64,000 nt of DNA, taken from contig NZ_JHEG04000001.1 in the NCBI RefSeq assembly GCF_000760695.4, positions 3,940,452-4,004,451 of the forward strand, in the 5' to 3' direction. The position numbers and the translations under genes were made by a program. The first letter of the stretch is position 1, and every line of letters starts with the position of its first letter. Source of the stretch: Tolypothrix bouteillei VB521301. Lineage in GTDB: Bacteria > Cyanobacteriota > Cyanobacteriia > Cyanobacteriales > Nostocaceae. The notes beneath the pieces are model-generated. The model was given only the letters and a program-made list of their open reading frames with translations, did not search any database and was not told where the DNA came from. Below are positions 52,313 through 60,980 of this stretch, piece by piece.

Positions 52313-52402
52313 TTAATTGCTAATTGCTAATTGCTAATGGCTAATGGCTAATGGCTAATGGCTAATGGCTAATGGCTAATGGCTAATGGCTAATTGCTAA
52401 TT
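52313..52402. repeat. Heptamer STRR array (ATGGCTA / ATTGCTA)
   Basis: About twelve tandem copies of a seven-base unit, ATGGCTA or its ATTGCTA variant, between aroG and trpD. Shorter arrays of the same unit lie at 52502-52540, 55143-55335 and 56375-56525. STRRs of this type are typical of heterocystous cyanobacteria. Confidence 0.9.
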
Positions 52403-52427
52403 GTTTAAAAGCCATTAGTTATTAGCC

Positions 52428-52501
52428 CTCCCTTGCGCCAGTTGCCTACGGCGGGAGACCCGCCTACAGCACTGGTCTCACCGCCTGTAGCGCTGGACTC
52501 A
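52428..52501. repeat. Dispersed hairpin repeat with GGCGGG(A)...CCCGCC core
   Basis: Core GGCGGGAGACCCGCC flanked by CGCCAGTTGCCTAC and TACAGCACTGGTCTCACC, with a second partial GCCTGTAGCGCTGG unit. Copies at 55193-55249, 55264-55320, 56399-56457 and 60732-60806, and inverted at 48541-48585. Confidence 0.8.
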
Positions 52502-52540
52502 CCATCAGCCATTAGCCATTAGCCATTAGCCATCAGCCAA

Positions 52541-53668
52541 TTACCTTAAAAATTCCGCAAGCTGTTCAAGCTTCTTCCAAGCTTCACCACTTTGCAAAAC
52601 TTCTTTGGCAAGGGCAATACCTTTCCCAACTGCGTTTGCAATATCACTTGCCCCGTCATCAATTGCTTCACCTACATACAGTGCGAGCGCTGCGTTTAAT
52701 GCAACAACATCTTGCTGTGCTTGTGTTCCTTTTCCTTGTAAGACCGCTTTTAAAATTTCAGCGTTTTCCTGGACTTCTCCACCTCGCAACGCCTCAGTTG
52801 GTGCAGGAGTTAAACCCAGTTCTTCAGGACCAAGGACAGCAGGAATGACAGTTCGGTCTTTAAGTACAGCCAAGTCATTTAAATCTGCTAGCCCAGCTTC
52901 ATCTAACCTTTCCCGTCCGTACACTACAATTGCACGGCGAGTTCCAAGTTCTGATAAAGCTTTCGCAATTGTTTCTACTAGCAAAGGGTCACACACACCA
53001 ATAATTTGCCCTGTTGGTCGCATGGGGTTAACCAGAGGACCCAACAAGTTAAAAACAGTTCGCACTTTTAGTGTTTTTCGCATAGCAGCAACTGCTTTTA
53101 GTGCTGGGTGCCACCCAGGAGCAAACAAAAATGTTACGCCGACTTCATCGACTGCGGCTTTAACTTTCTGCGGTTCGGCGCTAAGATTTATACCTAAAGC
53201 CTCTAACACATCAGCAGAACCAGTTTTACTGGACGCCGAACGATTACCGTGCTTTGCAACTTTTACCCCTGCGGCTGCAACAACAAAGGCTACGGCTGTG
53301 GAGATGTTGAAGGTTGAGGCTCCATCTCCTCCCGTTCCGCAAGTGTCAATTACGGGAAGCGATTGAGGATTGGAAATTGGGGATGGGGAAGAATCGGCTT
53401 CTCCTATCCCCCCTATTGACTGGGATTGCAGGACACCAGCCATACCTACTAACTCTTCTGTAGATACTCCTTTGGCTTGAATCGCTGCCAGTATTGCCCC
53501 AGATAACACTGGAGGAATAGTATCTGTCAGCCAACCTTCCATAAGCGCAGAGGCTTGCTCGACGGATAGCGATCGCCGATCGAGTAGTTGCTTGAGCAAA
53601 GCAGGTAGATCGAGAGATTCGGGAGTGACGGTGATATTGTCACTTACAGCTTGTGTTAAGGCTACCAT
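52541..53668 (-). CDS. trpD: Anthranilate phosphoribosyltransferase
   Basis: 375 residues from MVALTQAV; upstream in-frame ATG at 53758 is not supported. TrpD transfers phosphoribosyl to anthranilate. GTGGDG (residues 111-116) is the PRPP loop, and [20 protein letters not shown] and [20 protein letters not shown] follow. Residues about 82-104 ([20 protein letters not shown]) are an extra loop before [11 protein letters not shown], encoded by a repeat-like run of CCAATCCCC, so a repeat appears to have inserted in frame. It lies on one face of the hinge and is probably tolerated. Confidence 0.94.
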   Translation of the reverse strand: MVALTQAVSDNITVTPESLDLPALLKQLLDRRSLSVEQASALMEGWLTDTIPPVLSGAILAAIQAKGVSTEELVGMAGVLQSQSIGGIGEADSSPSPISNPQSLPVIDTCGTGGDGASTFNISTAVAFVVAAAGVKVAKHGNRSASSKTGSADVLEALGINLSAEPQKVKAAVDEVGVTFLFAPGWHPALKAVAAMRKTLKVRTVFNLLGPLVNPMRPTGQIIGVCDPLLVETIAKALSELGTRRAIVVYGRERLDEAGLADLNDLAVLKDRTVIPAVLGPEELGLTPAPTEALRGGEVQENAEILKAVLQGKGTQAQQDVVALNAALALYVGEAIDDGASDIANAVGKGIALAKEVLQSGEAWKKLEQLAEFLR

Positions 53669-53898
53669 ATTGACTCTGGTTTTTGATGAATGCAGTCGCG
53701 TTGCGTAGAATTTTAACTTTGCAATTCTGAATGAAAAATGGCTTCCCCTCATTCCCAACCCTTCTCACAATGGGAGAAAGAAGCGGATTTTCTCATTCCC
53801 TCCCTTTAAATAAAGGTATTGTGAGGGCAAACAGACTTGTAACAGTCCAAACATCATTTCTCAATCCAAAATGCAAAATCTCAAATCTAAAATCAGTA

Positions 53899-55137
53899 TC
53901 AAGCGGGATCGAGGACTTTAGCAACTGTTTGCACGTCCTTATCTCCCCTACCCGAACAATTAATGACTATTCGAGGGCTACCACTTAACTGCGGGCAAAG
54001 TGTTTCAAGATACGCGATCGCATGAGAGGTTTCCAAAGCAGGAATAATTCCTTCTAGCTGAGACAAACGCTGGAAAGCAGCCAAAGCCTCTGAATCAGTT
54101 ACGCTATAGTACTCAGCGCGACCGAGATCCTTAAGATAACTGTGTTCTGGACCTACACCAGGATAATCCAAACCAGCGCTAATGGAATGTGCTTCCACAA
54201 CCTGACCGTCGCCATCTTGCAACACGTAGCTCATAGCACCATGCAACACACCCACTCGACCCAGTGTTAAAGTAGCTGCGTGCTTTTCCGTATTAACACC
54301 TTCACCCGCTGCCTCAACTCCAATGATACGGACAGATGGTTCATTCACAAACTCAGAGAACAAACCAATGGCATTAGAACCACCGCCCACACAAGCCAAC
54401 AAGATATCTGGAAGACCGCCCCATTTTTCCAAACATTGAGCGCGAGTCTCTTGACCGATAATAGCGTGAAAATCGCGTACCAACATTGGATAGGGATGAG
54501 GACCAGCAACAGAACCTAAAATGTAGTGAGTTGTTTCTACATTAGTGACCCAATCCCGAATCGCTTCAGAAGTTGCATCTTTAAGAGTTCCAGTACCAGC
54601 CTCAACGGGACACACCTCTGCTCCCATCAACTTCATCCGGAACACGTTAAGAGCTTGGCGTTGCATATCGTGAATACCCATGTATATCGCGCACTGCAAC
54701 CCAAAACGAGCACATACGGTAGCCGTTGCAACTCCGTGTTGACCCGCTCCTGTTTCAGCGATAATGCGCTGCTTACCCATACGCTTTGCCAGCAACACCT
54801 GACCCAAAGCATTATTAATTTTATGAGCGCCCGTATGATTTAAATCTTCACGCTTCAAGTAAATTTGTGGACCCGTTCCATCAGGTCTAGTATAATTTGC
54901 TGTCAGACGCTCAGCAAAATATAAAGGACTGGGGCGACCCACATAATCGCGCAGTAACTCGTTTAATTCTGCTTGAAAAGTTGGATCATTGCGATATTGA
55001 GCTGCTGCTGCTTCCAATTCACTTAAAGCAGGCATTAGAGTTTCAGGTACATATTTGCCCCCGAAACGTCCAAATCTTCCCAAAGAATCAGGAACAACAG
55101 ATGCTTCTGCAATGTTTTTATCTGAGATGCTTACCAC
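53899..55137 (-). CDS. trpB: Tryptophan synthase beta chain
   Basis: 412 residues, GTG start with AAGGAG nine bases upstream. PLP lysine in [14 protein letters not shown], the [13 protein letters not shown] segment, and the Gly-rich [12 protein letters not shown] phosphate-binding loop are all present, and [14 protein letters not shown] motif [18 protein letters not shown]. TrpB1 type with COMM domain. Makes tryptophan from indole and serine in complex with TrpA. All catalytic residues are intact. Confidence 0.97.
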   Translation of the reverse strand: MVSISDKNIAEASVVPDSLGRFGRFGGKYVPETLMPALSELEAAAAQYRNDPTFQAELNELLRDYVGRPSPLYFAERLTANYTRPDGTGPQIYLKREDLNHTGAHKINNALGQVLLAKRMGKQRIIAETGAGQHGVATATVCARFGLQCAIYMGIHDMQRQALNVFRMKLMGAEVCPVEAGTGTLKDATSEAIRDWVTNVETTHYILGSVAGPHPYPMLVRDFHAIIGQETRAQCLEKWGGLPDILLACVGGGSNAIGLFSEFVNEPSVRIIGVEAAGEGVNTEKHAATLTLGRVGVLHGAMSYVLQDGDGQVVEAHSISAGLDYPGVGPEHSYLKDLGRAEYYSVTDSEALAAFQRLSQLEGIIPALETSHAIAYLETLCPQLSGSPRIVINCSGRGDKDVQTVAKVLDPA

Positions 55138-55142
55138 TGGTG

Positions 55143-55335
55143 AAAGCTCCTTAGTTATTAGTTGTTAGTTATTAGTTGTTATTAGCCATCAGCCCTCCGG
55201 GTTCGCCAGTTGCCTACGGCGGGAAACCCGCCTTCAGCACTGGTCTCACCATCAGCCATTAGCCCTCCGGGTTCGCCAGTTGCCTACGGCGGGAAACCCG
55301 CCTTCAGCACTGGTCTCACCATTAGCCATTAGCCA
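55143..55335. repeat. STRR and two copies of the GGCGGG/CCCGCC hairpin repeat
   Basis: Heptamer-like TTAGTTGTTAGTTATTAGT is followed by two near-identical 57-base copies (55193-55249 and 55264-55320), each with the perfect core GGCGGGAAACCCGCC, and then CCATTAGCCATTAG. The last heptamers encode the end of trpA. Confidence 0.85.
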
Positions 55336-56140
55336 TTAGTAATGCAGGTGCGATCGCTGTTTTCAATTCTTTACAAAGTTCTTCAATTGCGTGGAGTCCT
55401 TCTTCTGGACTACCAGTTGCCAAACGTTTCACAAAAGCGCTACCAACAATAACAGCATCTGCGCCCCATTCTTTGACCTGACGCGCTTGTTCCGCGCCTG
55501 AAATACCAAAGCCAACTCCAATAGGTTTATCACTGATGCTTCGCATGGACGTTAATAAAGGCTTCACGCGGTCCTGAATTTGAGAACGTATACCTGTGAC
55601 ACCAGTAACACTCACAAGATAAATAAATCCTCTTGAAGATTGAGCGATCGCACCAATTCTCTCCTGAGAACTTGTAGGAGCCACAAGCAAAATAACTTCA
55701 ACTCCAAATTCAGCAGCCGTATTAATTAACTCTTCTGCTTCTTCTAAAGGTAAATCTGGAACAACTAAGCCCCGCGCTCCAACATTTGCGATTTGCGCTA
55801 AAAACGACCTAATACCCCGATTTAAAATAGGATTGTAGTAGGTAAATAAAATAATAGGAGCTTGCAGGCTAGGACTTACTTCTGCAACTAATTCTAGTAC
55901 TTGCTCTAGAGTAGTTCCTTTAGACAAAGCGCGAGTTGCTGCTGCTTGAATAACAGGACCATCTGCAAGGGGATCGGAATAGGGAACACCCAATTCAATA
56001 AAGTCAGCACCACTTTTATCTAATACACGCAAAGCTTCTTTTGTTGTTTCCAGGTCTGGATCTCCTGCTGTAACAAAAGGAATTAAAGCACACTGATTGC
56101 GATTTCTTAGAGATTGAAAACGTTCGGAAATAGAAGTCAT
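55322..56140 (-). CDS. trpA: Tryptophan synthase alpha chain
   Basis: 272 residues. Catalytic Glu in [17 protein letters not shown] and Asp in [14 protein letters not shown]; phosphate site [11 protein letters not shown] and [10 protein letters not shown]. Complete TIM barrel of usual length. It cleaves indole-3-glycerol phosphate and channels indole to TrpB. The final residues LLMANG and the stop are written by the heptamer array (ATGGCTAATGGCTAA). The C-terminal helix is therefore a repeat-derived variant. Confidence 0.96.
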   Translation of the reverse strand: MTSISERFQSLRNRNQCALIPFVTAGDPDLETTKEALRVLDKSGADFIELGVPYSDPLADGPVIQAAATRALSKGTTLEQVLELVAEVSPSLQAPIILFTYYNPILNRGIRSFLAQIANVGARGLVVPDLPLEEAEELINTAAEFGVEVILLVAPTSSQERIGAIAQSSRGFIYLVSVTGVTGIRSQIQDRVKPLLTSMRSISDKPIGVGFGISGAEQARQVKEWGADAVIVGSAFVKRLATGSPEEGLHAIEELCKELKTAIAPALLMANG

Positions 56141-56513
56141 TGGATTAATACACCTAATAGAGGATATTGATAATTACTAACTGCTAACTGTTAACAAGTA
56201 AGTCGGCAAAAATAACGATCGCTAGTTTGTAATTGCGATGTATACGTTCGCCACCCTTGCATACTGCAGGAACAGACAGCGCTACTACGAGTCAAATACA
56301 AAAATTTTACTTTTCGCTACACAGTTTTGTTTTTTCTCGCCGACTTACTGAGCTACTTGTTTTAAGTACTATTAGCCATTAGCCATTAGCCATTAGCTCT
56401 CCCTTGTTCGCCAGTCCCCAGGGCGCGGGAAACCCGCCTACAGGGCTGGTCTCACCATTAGCCATTAGCTATTAGCCATTAGCTATTAGCCATTAGCTAT
56501 TAGCCATTAGCCA
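56141..56513. repeat. Spacer with heptamer arrays and dispersed hairpin repeat
   Basis: ATTAGCC arrays at 56375-56399 and 56458-56525 flank one copy of the hairpin repeat (56399-56457, core GCGGGAAACCCGC). The second array runs into trpC and forms its stop codon. Confidence 0.85.
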
Positions 56514-57353
56514 TTAGCCATTAGCAAATAAACTCCGCACACCCTTCTCTACATCAGCTTGTTTTATTAAAGATTCTCCTACAAGCACAGCACGAGCCCC
56601 AACTTCAGCTACAAATGAGAGATCGGCAGGTGTATATAAGCCAGACTCACTGACAAGAGTGATACCGTAGCTTTGTAATTGCGATCGCCGTTGCTCTGCA
56701 AGTGCTTGCGTTGTTTTAATATCTAGCGTGAAATCTTCTAGGTTGCGATTGTTGATACCTATTAAACGAATGTTATCCAATTTTAGAACTCTATCTAGTT
56801 CGCCTAAGGTATGAACTTCTACTAAAGCTTTCATTCCCAAATCATGGATAACTCGCGTAAAATCCTGAATTTCTTCATCTGTCAGGATAGCTGCTATTAA
56901 TAATACAGCATCTGCACCAGCCACTCGTGCGTAATAAATTTGATAAATATCAATAACAAATTCTTTACACAAAAGTGGTATTGCAACTTTTTGCCTGATA
57001 TTACGCAGGTTATCAAAACTTCCTTGAAAGAACTTGGAATCCGTAAGAACGGACAAACAAGCTGCTCCTCCTCGCTCGTAAGCTTGGGCGATCGCGATCG
57101 GCTCGAAGTCAGCACGAAGCACCCCACGGCTTGGAGATGCTTTTTTGACCTCCGCAATGATGCTAGGGACGTGGGAGTTTTCCTGCAAAGCCGTCAAGAA
57201 ATTTCTAACTGCGGGAGCTGTACTTAATTGTTGTTGCAAAGAAGCTAAAGGCAGTTCTTGGCGCATCTGTGCAACTTCTTGCCTTTTGTGCCACACAATT
57301 TCTTCAAGGATGTGGCGCGGACGAACACCAACAGTAGTCACTGAATAACTCAT
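56514..57353 (-). CDS. trpC: Indole-3-glycerol phosphate synthase
   Basis: 279 residues. IIAEVKKASPSRGVLRADFE has the first catalytic Lys and the substrate-binding loop; LCKEFVIDIYQIYYARVAGA has the second Lys; LIGINNRNLEDFTLD and VSESGL complete the TIM-barrel pattern. Catalyses ring closure of the phosphoribosyl intermediate. The C-terminal FANG and stop come from the heptamer array. A purine-rich run of about 50 bases (57379-57427) lies between it and trpE(G). Confidence 0.96.
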   Translation of the reverse strand: MSYSVTTVGVRPRHILEEIVWHKRQEVAQMRQELPLASLQQQLSTAPAVRNFLTALQENSHVPSIIAEVKKASPSRGVLRADFEPIAIAQAYERGGAACLSVLTDSKFFQGSFDNLRNIRQKVAIPLLCKEFVIDIYQIYYARVAGADAVLLIAAILTDEEIQDFTRVIHDLGMKALVEVHTLGELDRVLKLDNIRLIGINNRNLEDFTLDIKTTQALAEQRRSQLQSYGITLVSESGLYTPADLSFVAEVGARAVLVGESLIKQADVEKGVRSLFANG

Positions 57354-57451
57354 AGATGGCTGATGACGTAAGAAATGATTGGAGAGGAGGGAGGGGAGAG
57401 GGGGGAGACAAGGGAGACAGGGGAGAAATACGAGTCCTTAGCCCCCAATCC

Positions 57452-59653
57452 CTAAGAACTAATGACTAATGACTCTTTAGTTTGAGTATATGCACGGACT
57501 ACATTCTTGATGATTGCCAGACCAACTGCTCCTGATAGGGTCATGATGGACTCTGGGTGAAACTGCACCGCAGCTATAGGAAGCGATTGATGCTCAATTG
57601 CCATGATGACATCATCGTCTGAGATGGCTGCTACCTTCAATTGCTCGGGTAACCGTTGTGGTAGGGCAAACAAGGAATGGTATCTACCAACTAAGAAGGA
57701 TTGGGGTAAGGCTTTGAATAAAACCGAGTCGGGTTCGGTCACAATTACCCTTGAGGATTTACCGTGTTGGGGATAGTGAAGAACTCCGAGTTCTCCTCCA
57801 AAGGCTTCCACAATTCCCTGCAGTCCCAAGCACACTCCAAACAAGGGTATGTTGCGACGCAAACAACTTTGAACCATGTCTGGTACTTTAAAATCGCTGG
57901 GTTTACCGGGACCGGGAGATAAAACAACTAAGTCCGGACGCTCTACATCCAATAGGGATTCAGAGAAGCCATGACGTAATGTGGTTACTGTTGCTCCAGT
58001 CTGACGAATGTAGTTGGCTAGTGTATGAACAAATGAGTCTTCGTAATCTACCAGTAAAATACGCTTACCGGGTTCGATATCTGGAACGCAATCGCTCAAT
58101 TTTTCTCGCGTGCAATCCTTTGATGGTATTCCTTGCTTTGCACGGCGAATCGTTTCAAATAACGCCGCACCTTTTGTCATTGTCTCTTGTTCTTCTGCAG
58201 ATGGCAAGGAGTCATAGAGAACTGTTGCTCCTACTCTTACCTCGGCAATGGAATCTTGCAATCTAATGGTTCTCAAAATCAATCCTGTATTGAGATTACC
58301 ATTAAAGTTGAGGTAGCCGACTGCTCCACCATACCACCGTCTGGCACTGCGCTCGTGCTGTTCGAGGAATTGCATTGCCGATCGCTTGGGTGCGCCGGTC
58401 ACTGTCACCGCCCAGGTATGAGTTAGAAAGGCGTCCAAAGCATCAAACTGCGATCGCAGCAATCCTTCAACGTGATCCACTGTATGGATCAGGTGGCTGT
58501 ACATTTCTATTTGACGGCGACCGATAACTTGTACCGAACCCGGTTCGCAAATCCGCGATTTGTCATTGCGATCCACGTCAGTACACATGGTCAACTCTGC
58601 TTCTTCCTTGCCTGAATTTAAGAGTTGACGAATTTGCTCGGCATCATCAAGGGCATCTTGACCCCGAGTAATAGTACCACTAATCGGGCAAGTTTCTACT
58701 CGCCGACCTTCAACCCGCACAAACATTTCTGGAGAAGCACCAATGATATACTCTCCACCAAGGTTGAAAATAAAACCATAGGGGCTGGGGTTTATATGCT
58801 GTAGAGTTTGGAAAAGCTGACTCGGTGGTTGTTCGCAGGAATCAAAAAAGCTTTGCGAAGGAACCACTTCAAACAAATCTCCACGGCGGAAGTAATCCAG
58901 TGCTACTTCTACTTGGTTTGCGTATTCTCCTGGTGCATGGTCGGAAGCTTTTGCTGGAACGAGGCGCTTACCCCTGTAATCAATTGATTCTCCTGTACGT
59001 GGAAGATCTTGAGTATTGCCTTCTGTTGTTTCAAACTCATACTGCACTCGATACGCACGTTGCAGATAGTAGTCAACAACAACCAATTCATCAGGCAAAT
59101 AAAGCACTATATCCCGTTGGTCTGCAGGACGTTCCAGACGCATCGGAATTGGCTCAAACTGAAATAACAAGTCATAGCCAAATGCTCCATACAATCCTAA
59201 ATGCTCGTCTTCATCGCTAGAGAAAATATGGAGGATTTCGCGAATCACGGTGAACGCAGAAGGTTGCTTGCTGCGTTCTTCTTCTGCAAACAATTGCAAA
59301 GTGGGCTTTACATATCCAGTAATATAATCGCTTTCGTGCTTGACTTCCTGAAGTTGGGAATGTCCTGCTAAACGCACCAACAATAAGGGTAGAAGCACCT
59401 GACCTCGATTGTTTAGCGCTCTTAGCGTAAAAGCTCTCTCCCGTGTTGTCAGTTCTAGCGGTGGATTGATAAATCCAATCGCCCATCTTTTGTACCGCCC
59501 CGGATACTCATAGCTGCTCTTGAGCAACCCTCCGCGTTGGGAATCCAGATAAAAGGAAATTTCATCCAAGGCTGTGTCCATCTTCACTTCAGTGATGGAG
59601 CGAGATACACCTATGCCGCCAAGAGTTTTGTAAGTGTGAGAATCAACAATCAT
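57452..59653 (-). CDS. trpE(G): Fused anthranilate synthase TrpE-TrpG
   Basis: 733 residues from the ATG at 59653 (MIVDSHTYK; the frame is open 15 codons further). TrpE part (about 1-510): SPEMFVRVEGRRVETCPISG, DVDRNDKSRICEPGSV and VTGAPKRSAMQFLE. TrpG part (about 530-733): ILLVDYEDSFVHTLANY, the Cys nucleophile in LFGVCLGLQGIVEAFGG and the His-Glu pair in VQFHPESIM. It makes anthranilate from chorismate and glutamine. The fused form is the one seen in secondary-metabolite and some rhizobial pathways; most cyanobacterial housekeeping trpE and trpG are separate. No leader peptide with Trp codons was evident. Confidence 0.94.
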   Translation of the reverse strand: MIVDSHTYKTLGGIGVSRSITEVKMDTALDEISFYLDSQRGGLLKSSYEYPGRYKRWAIGFINPPLELTTRERAFTLRALNNRGQVLLPLLLVRLAGHSQLQEVKHESDYITGYVKPTLQLFAEEERSKQPSAFTVIREILHIFSSDEDEHLGLYGAFGYDLLFQFEPIPMRLERPADQRDIVLYLPDELVVVDYYLQRAYRVQYEFETTEGNTQDLPRTGESIDYRGKRLVPAKASDHAPGEYANQVEVALDYFRRGDLFEVVPSQSFFDSCEQPPSQLFQTLQHINPSPYGFIFNLGGEYIIGASPEMFVRVEGRRVETCPISGTITRGQDALDDAEQIRQLLNSGKEEAELTMCTDVDRNDKSRICEPGSVQVIGRRQIEMYSHLIHTVDHVEGLLRSQFDALDAFLTHTWAVTVTGAPKRSAMQFLEQHERSARRWYGGAVGYLNFNGNLNTGLILRTIRLQDSIAEVRVGATVLYDSLPSAEEQETMTKGAALFETIRRAKQGIPSKDCTREKLSDCVPDIEPGKRILLVDYEDSFVHTLANYIRQTGATVTTLRHGFSESLLDVERPDLVVLSPGPGKPSDFKVPDMVQSCLRRNIPLFGVCLGLQGIVEAFGGELGVLHYPQHGKSSRVIVTEPDSVLFKALPQSFLVGRYHSLFALPQRLPEQLKVAAISDDDVIMAIEHQSLPIAAVQFHPESIMTLSGAVGLAIIKNVVRAYTQTKESLVISS

Positions 59654-60594
59654 GGGCAATTTTTTTGATGTTGAGGGAGTATTCAATTGCAGATCCAAGC
59701 AGATTGCAGGTAACCGCAGATATCACAACTTGGATGAGTTGCTAATTAGACAATTAGACATTAAAGCACAGTATATACACAGTCAATAACAGTAAATTAA
59801 CCGAGAGGGAAAATTCACGTAAAAAAACGATTGTAGCAGCAAAGTTTCAAGAATTGAACTTGTTACTGTATAAGTACTGTTGCCACTTTTAAAATGGTCT
59901 CAGACAAACCAGTCACAAAAACCTGTTTTGACATCTTTAAACGTCCCTATATCTAAAAGGTTAAACTGGCGACTTCAACTGCTAACAGTTTGGATCGACA
60001 GTTTGACCTTGTGCGAGAAACTTTACAAACGAACGCTACTTGGTATGAGTTTAGCCTACTAAATGTGAAGGAATGATACATGAACATTTTTTCGTTAGAT
60101 GTGTCATTTTTTTTGCTATTTACTTTTGTTTCTCAGTAAAACTCCAGAGCCTATCTCAAGGTAGTATCCTCTACCACCTTGAGTTATAAATTCTTTCTGT
60201 CCAAAGGAATATATGTAATATCTGTACAAATTTAAGTAGTTACTGAGTTACTAAAAGTATAGAAAAAATTTTTTCTCTGGTGGTTTATCTCATAAATTCT
60301 AGTGAGTCAACTGGCTCACTTCTTACCTCAAGCGGTGGCTCTACCTGGGCATATTTTAAAGGAGGTTCCACCTTGTGTCTCCAACTTAATTCTGTCGAGC
60401 AACGCTAGCCCTATCAAAATCAATAAAAAGTTCAAGAAATAATAGCGCTCCCACGTGTTTTCTCTAGGTACTTCCGTTCGTGTAGCGTAACTTTTGGGCA
60501 AGTTTGTTCGAGAGCATTGCAATTTGGCACATTGTCCTCAGAATAGAATTCTGGACGACAGGCGCTATCTCCTTACGGAGACGCTACGCGAACA

Positions 60595-60665
60595 ACGGGG
60601 GGAACCCAGAGCAGTTGCTTCAACGGGGGGAACCCAGAGCAGTTGCTTCAACGGGGGGAACCCCC
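60595..60665. repeat. 28-bp tandem repeat, 2.5 copies
   Basis: Units start ACGGGGGGAACCCAGAGCAG at 60595, 60623 and 60651; the first two are identical, the third breaks off after 15 bases. Confidence 0.9.
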
Positions 60666-60731
60666 GCAACGCACTGCTCTCCGCACGGCGCTGCTCTGGG
60701 CAACGCGCTGCCTCGGCTACACAAACGCTCG

Positions 60732-60806
60732 TCCCTCCGGGTTCGCCCTCCGGGTTCGCCAGTCGCCAGGGCGTGGGAAACCCGCCTGCAGCGCTGGACT
60801 CACCGC
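60732..60806. repeat. Copy of the GGCGGG/CCCGCC hairpin repeat
   Basis: CTCCGGGTTCGCC (twice), CAGTCGCCAGGGCGTGGGAA, ACCCGCCTGCAGCGCTGGAC then TCACC. Same family as in the trp spacers. Confidence 0.75.
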
Positions 60807-60980
60807 CTGCGCGGACTTCATATTGAGTCCACGTAGATGGTGAGTAAGCGTCCTGCAAACTGGTTTCCTGCGCCCTCTTTGTTTGTATAGCCTCACCCTT
60901 ATAGTGTGTTGGTGCAAGATATCGAGATCGCAACTCTGTATTTTCAAGGAAATTAAGGATCTTGTTGCTCCTAAACCCAA

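Larger units (their letters stand above)
59654..60980. other. Repeat-rich spacer upstream of trpE(G)
   Basis: 1.3 kb with no supported gene. It contains the hairpin CTCAAGGTAG...CTACCACCTTGAG (60154-60183), the CTCAGAATAGAATTCTG hairpin (about 60537-60556), a 28-base tandem repeat (60595-60665) and a copy of the hairpin repeat (60732-60806). Short frames on both strands here are formed by repeats. The trpE(G) promoter should lie at about 59700-59800. Confidence 0.55.

Noticed and set aside
52313..52402. Possible CRISPR-like array
   Set aside because: The repeat unit is seven bases with no spacers, so it is an STRR, not a CRISPR.
52605..53366. Long plus-strand open frame of 253 codons
   Set aside because: Antisense shadow of trpD; the minus-strand frame has full TrpD motifs.
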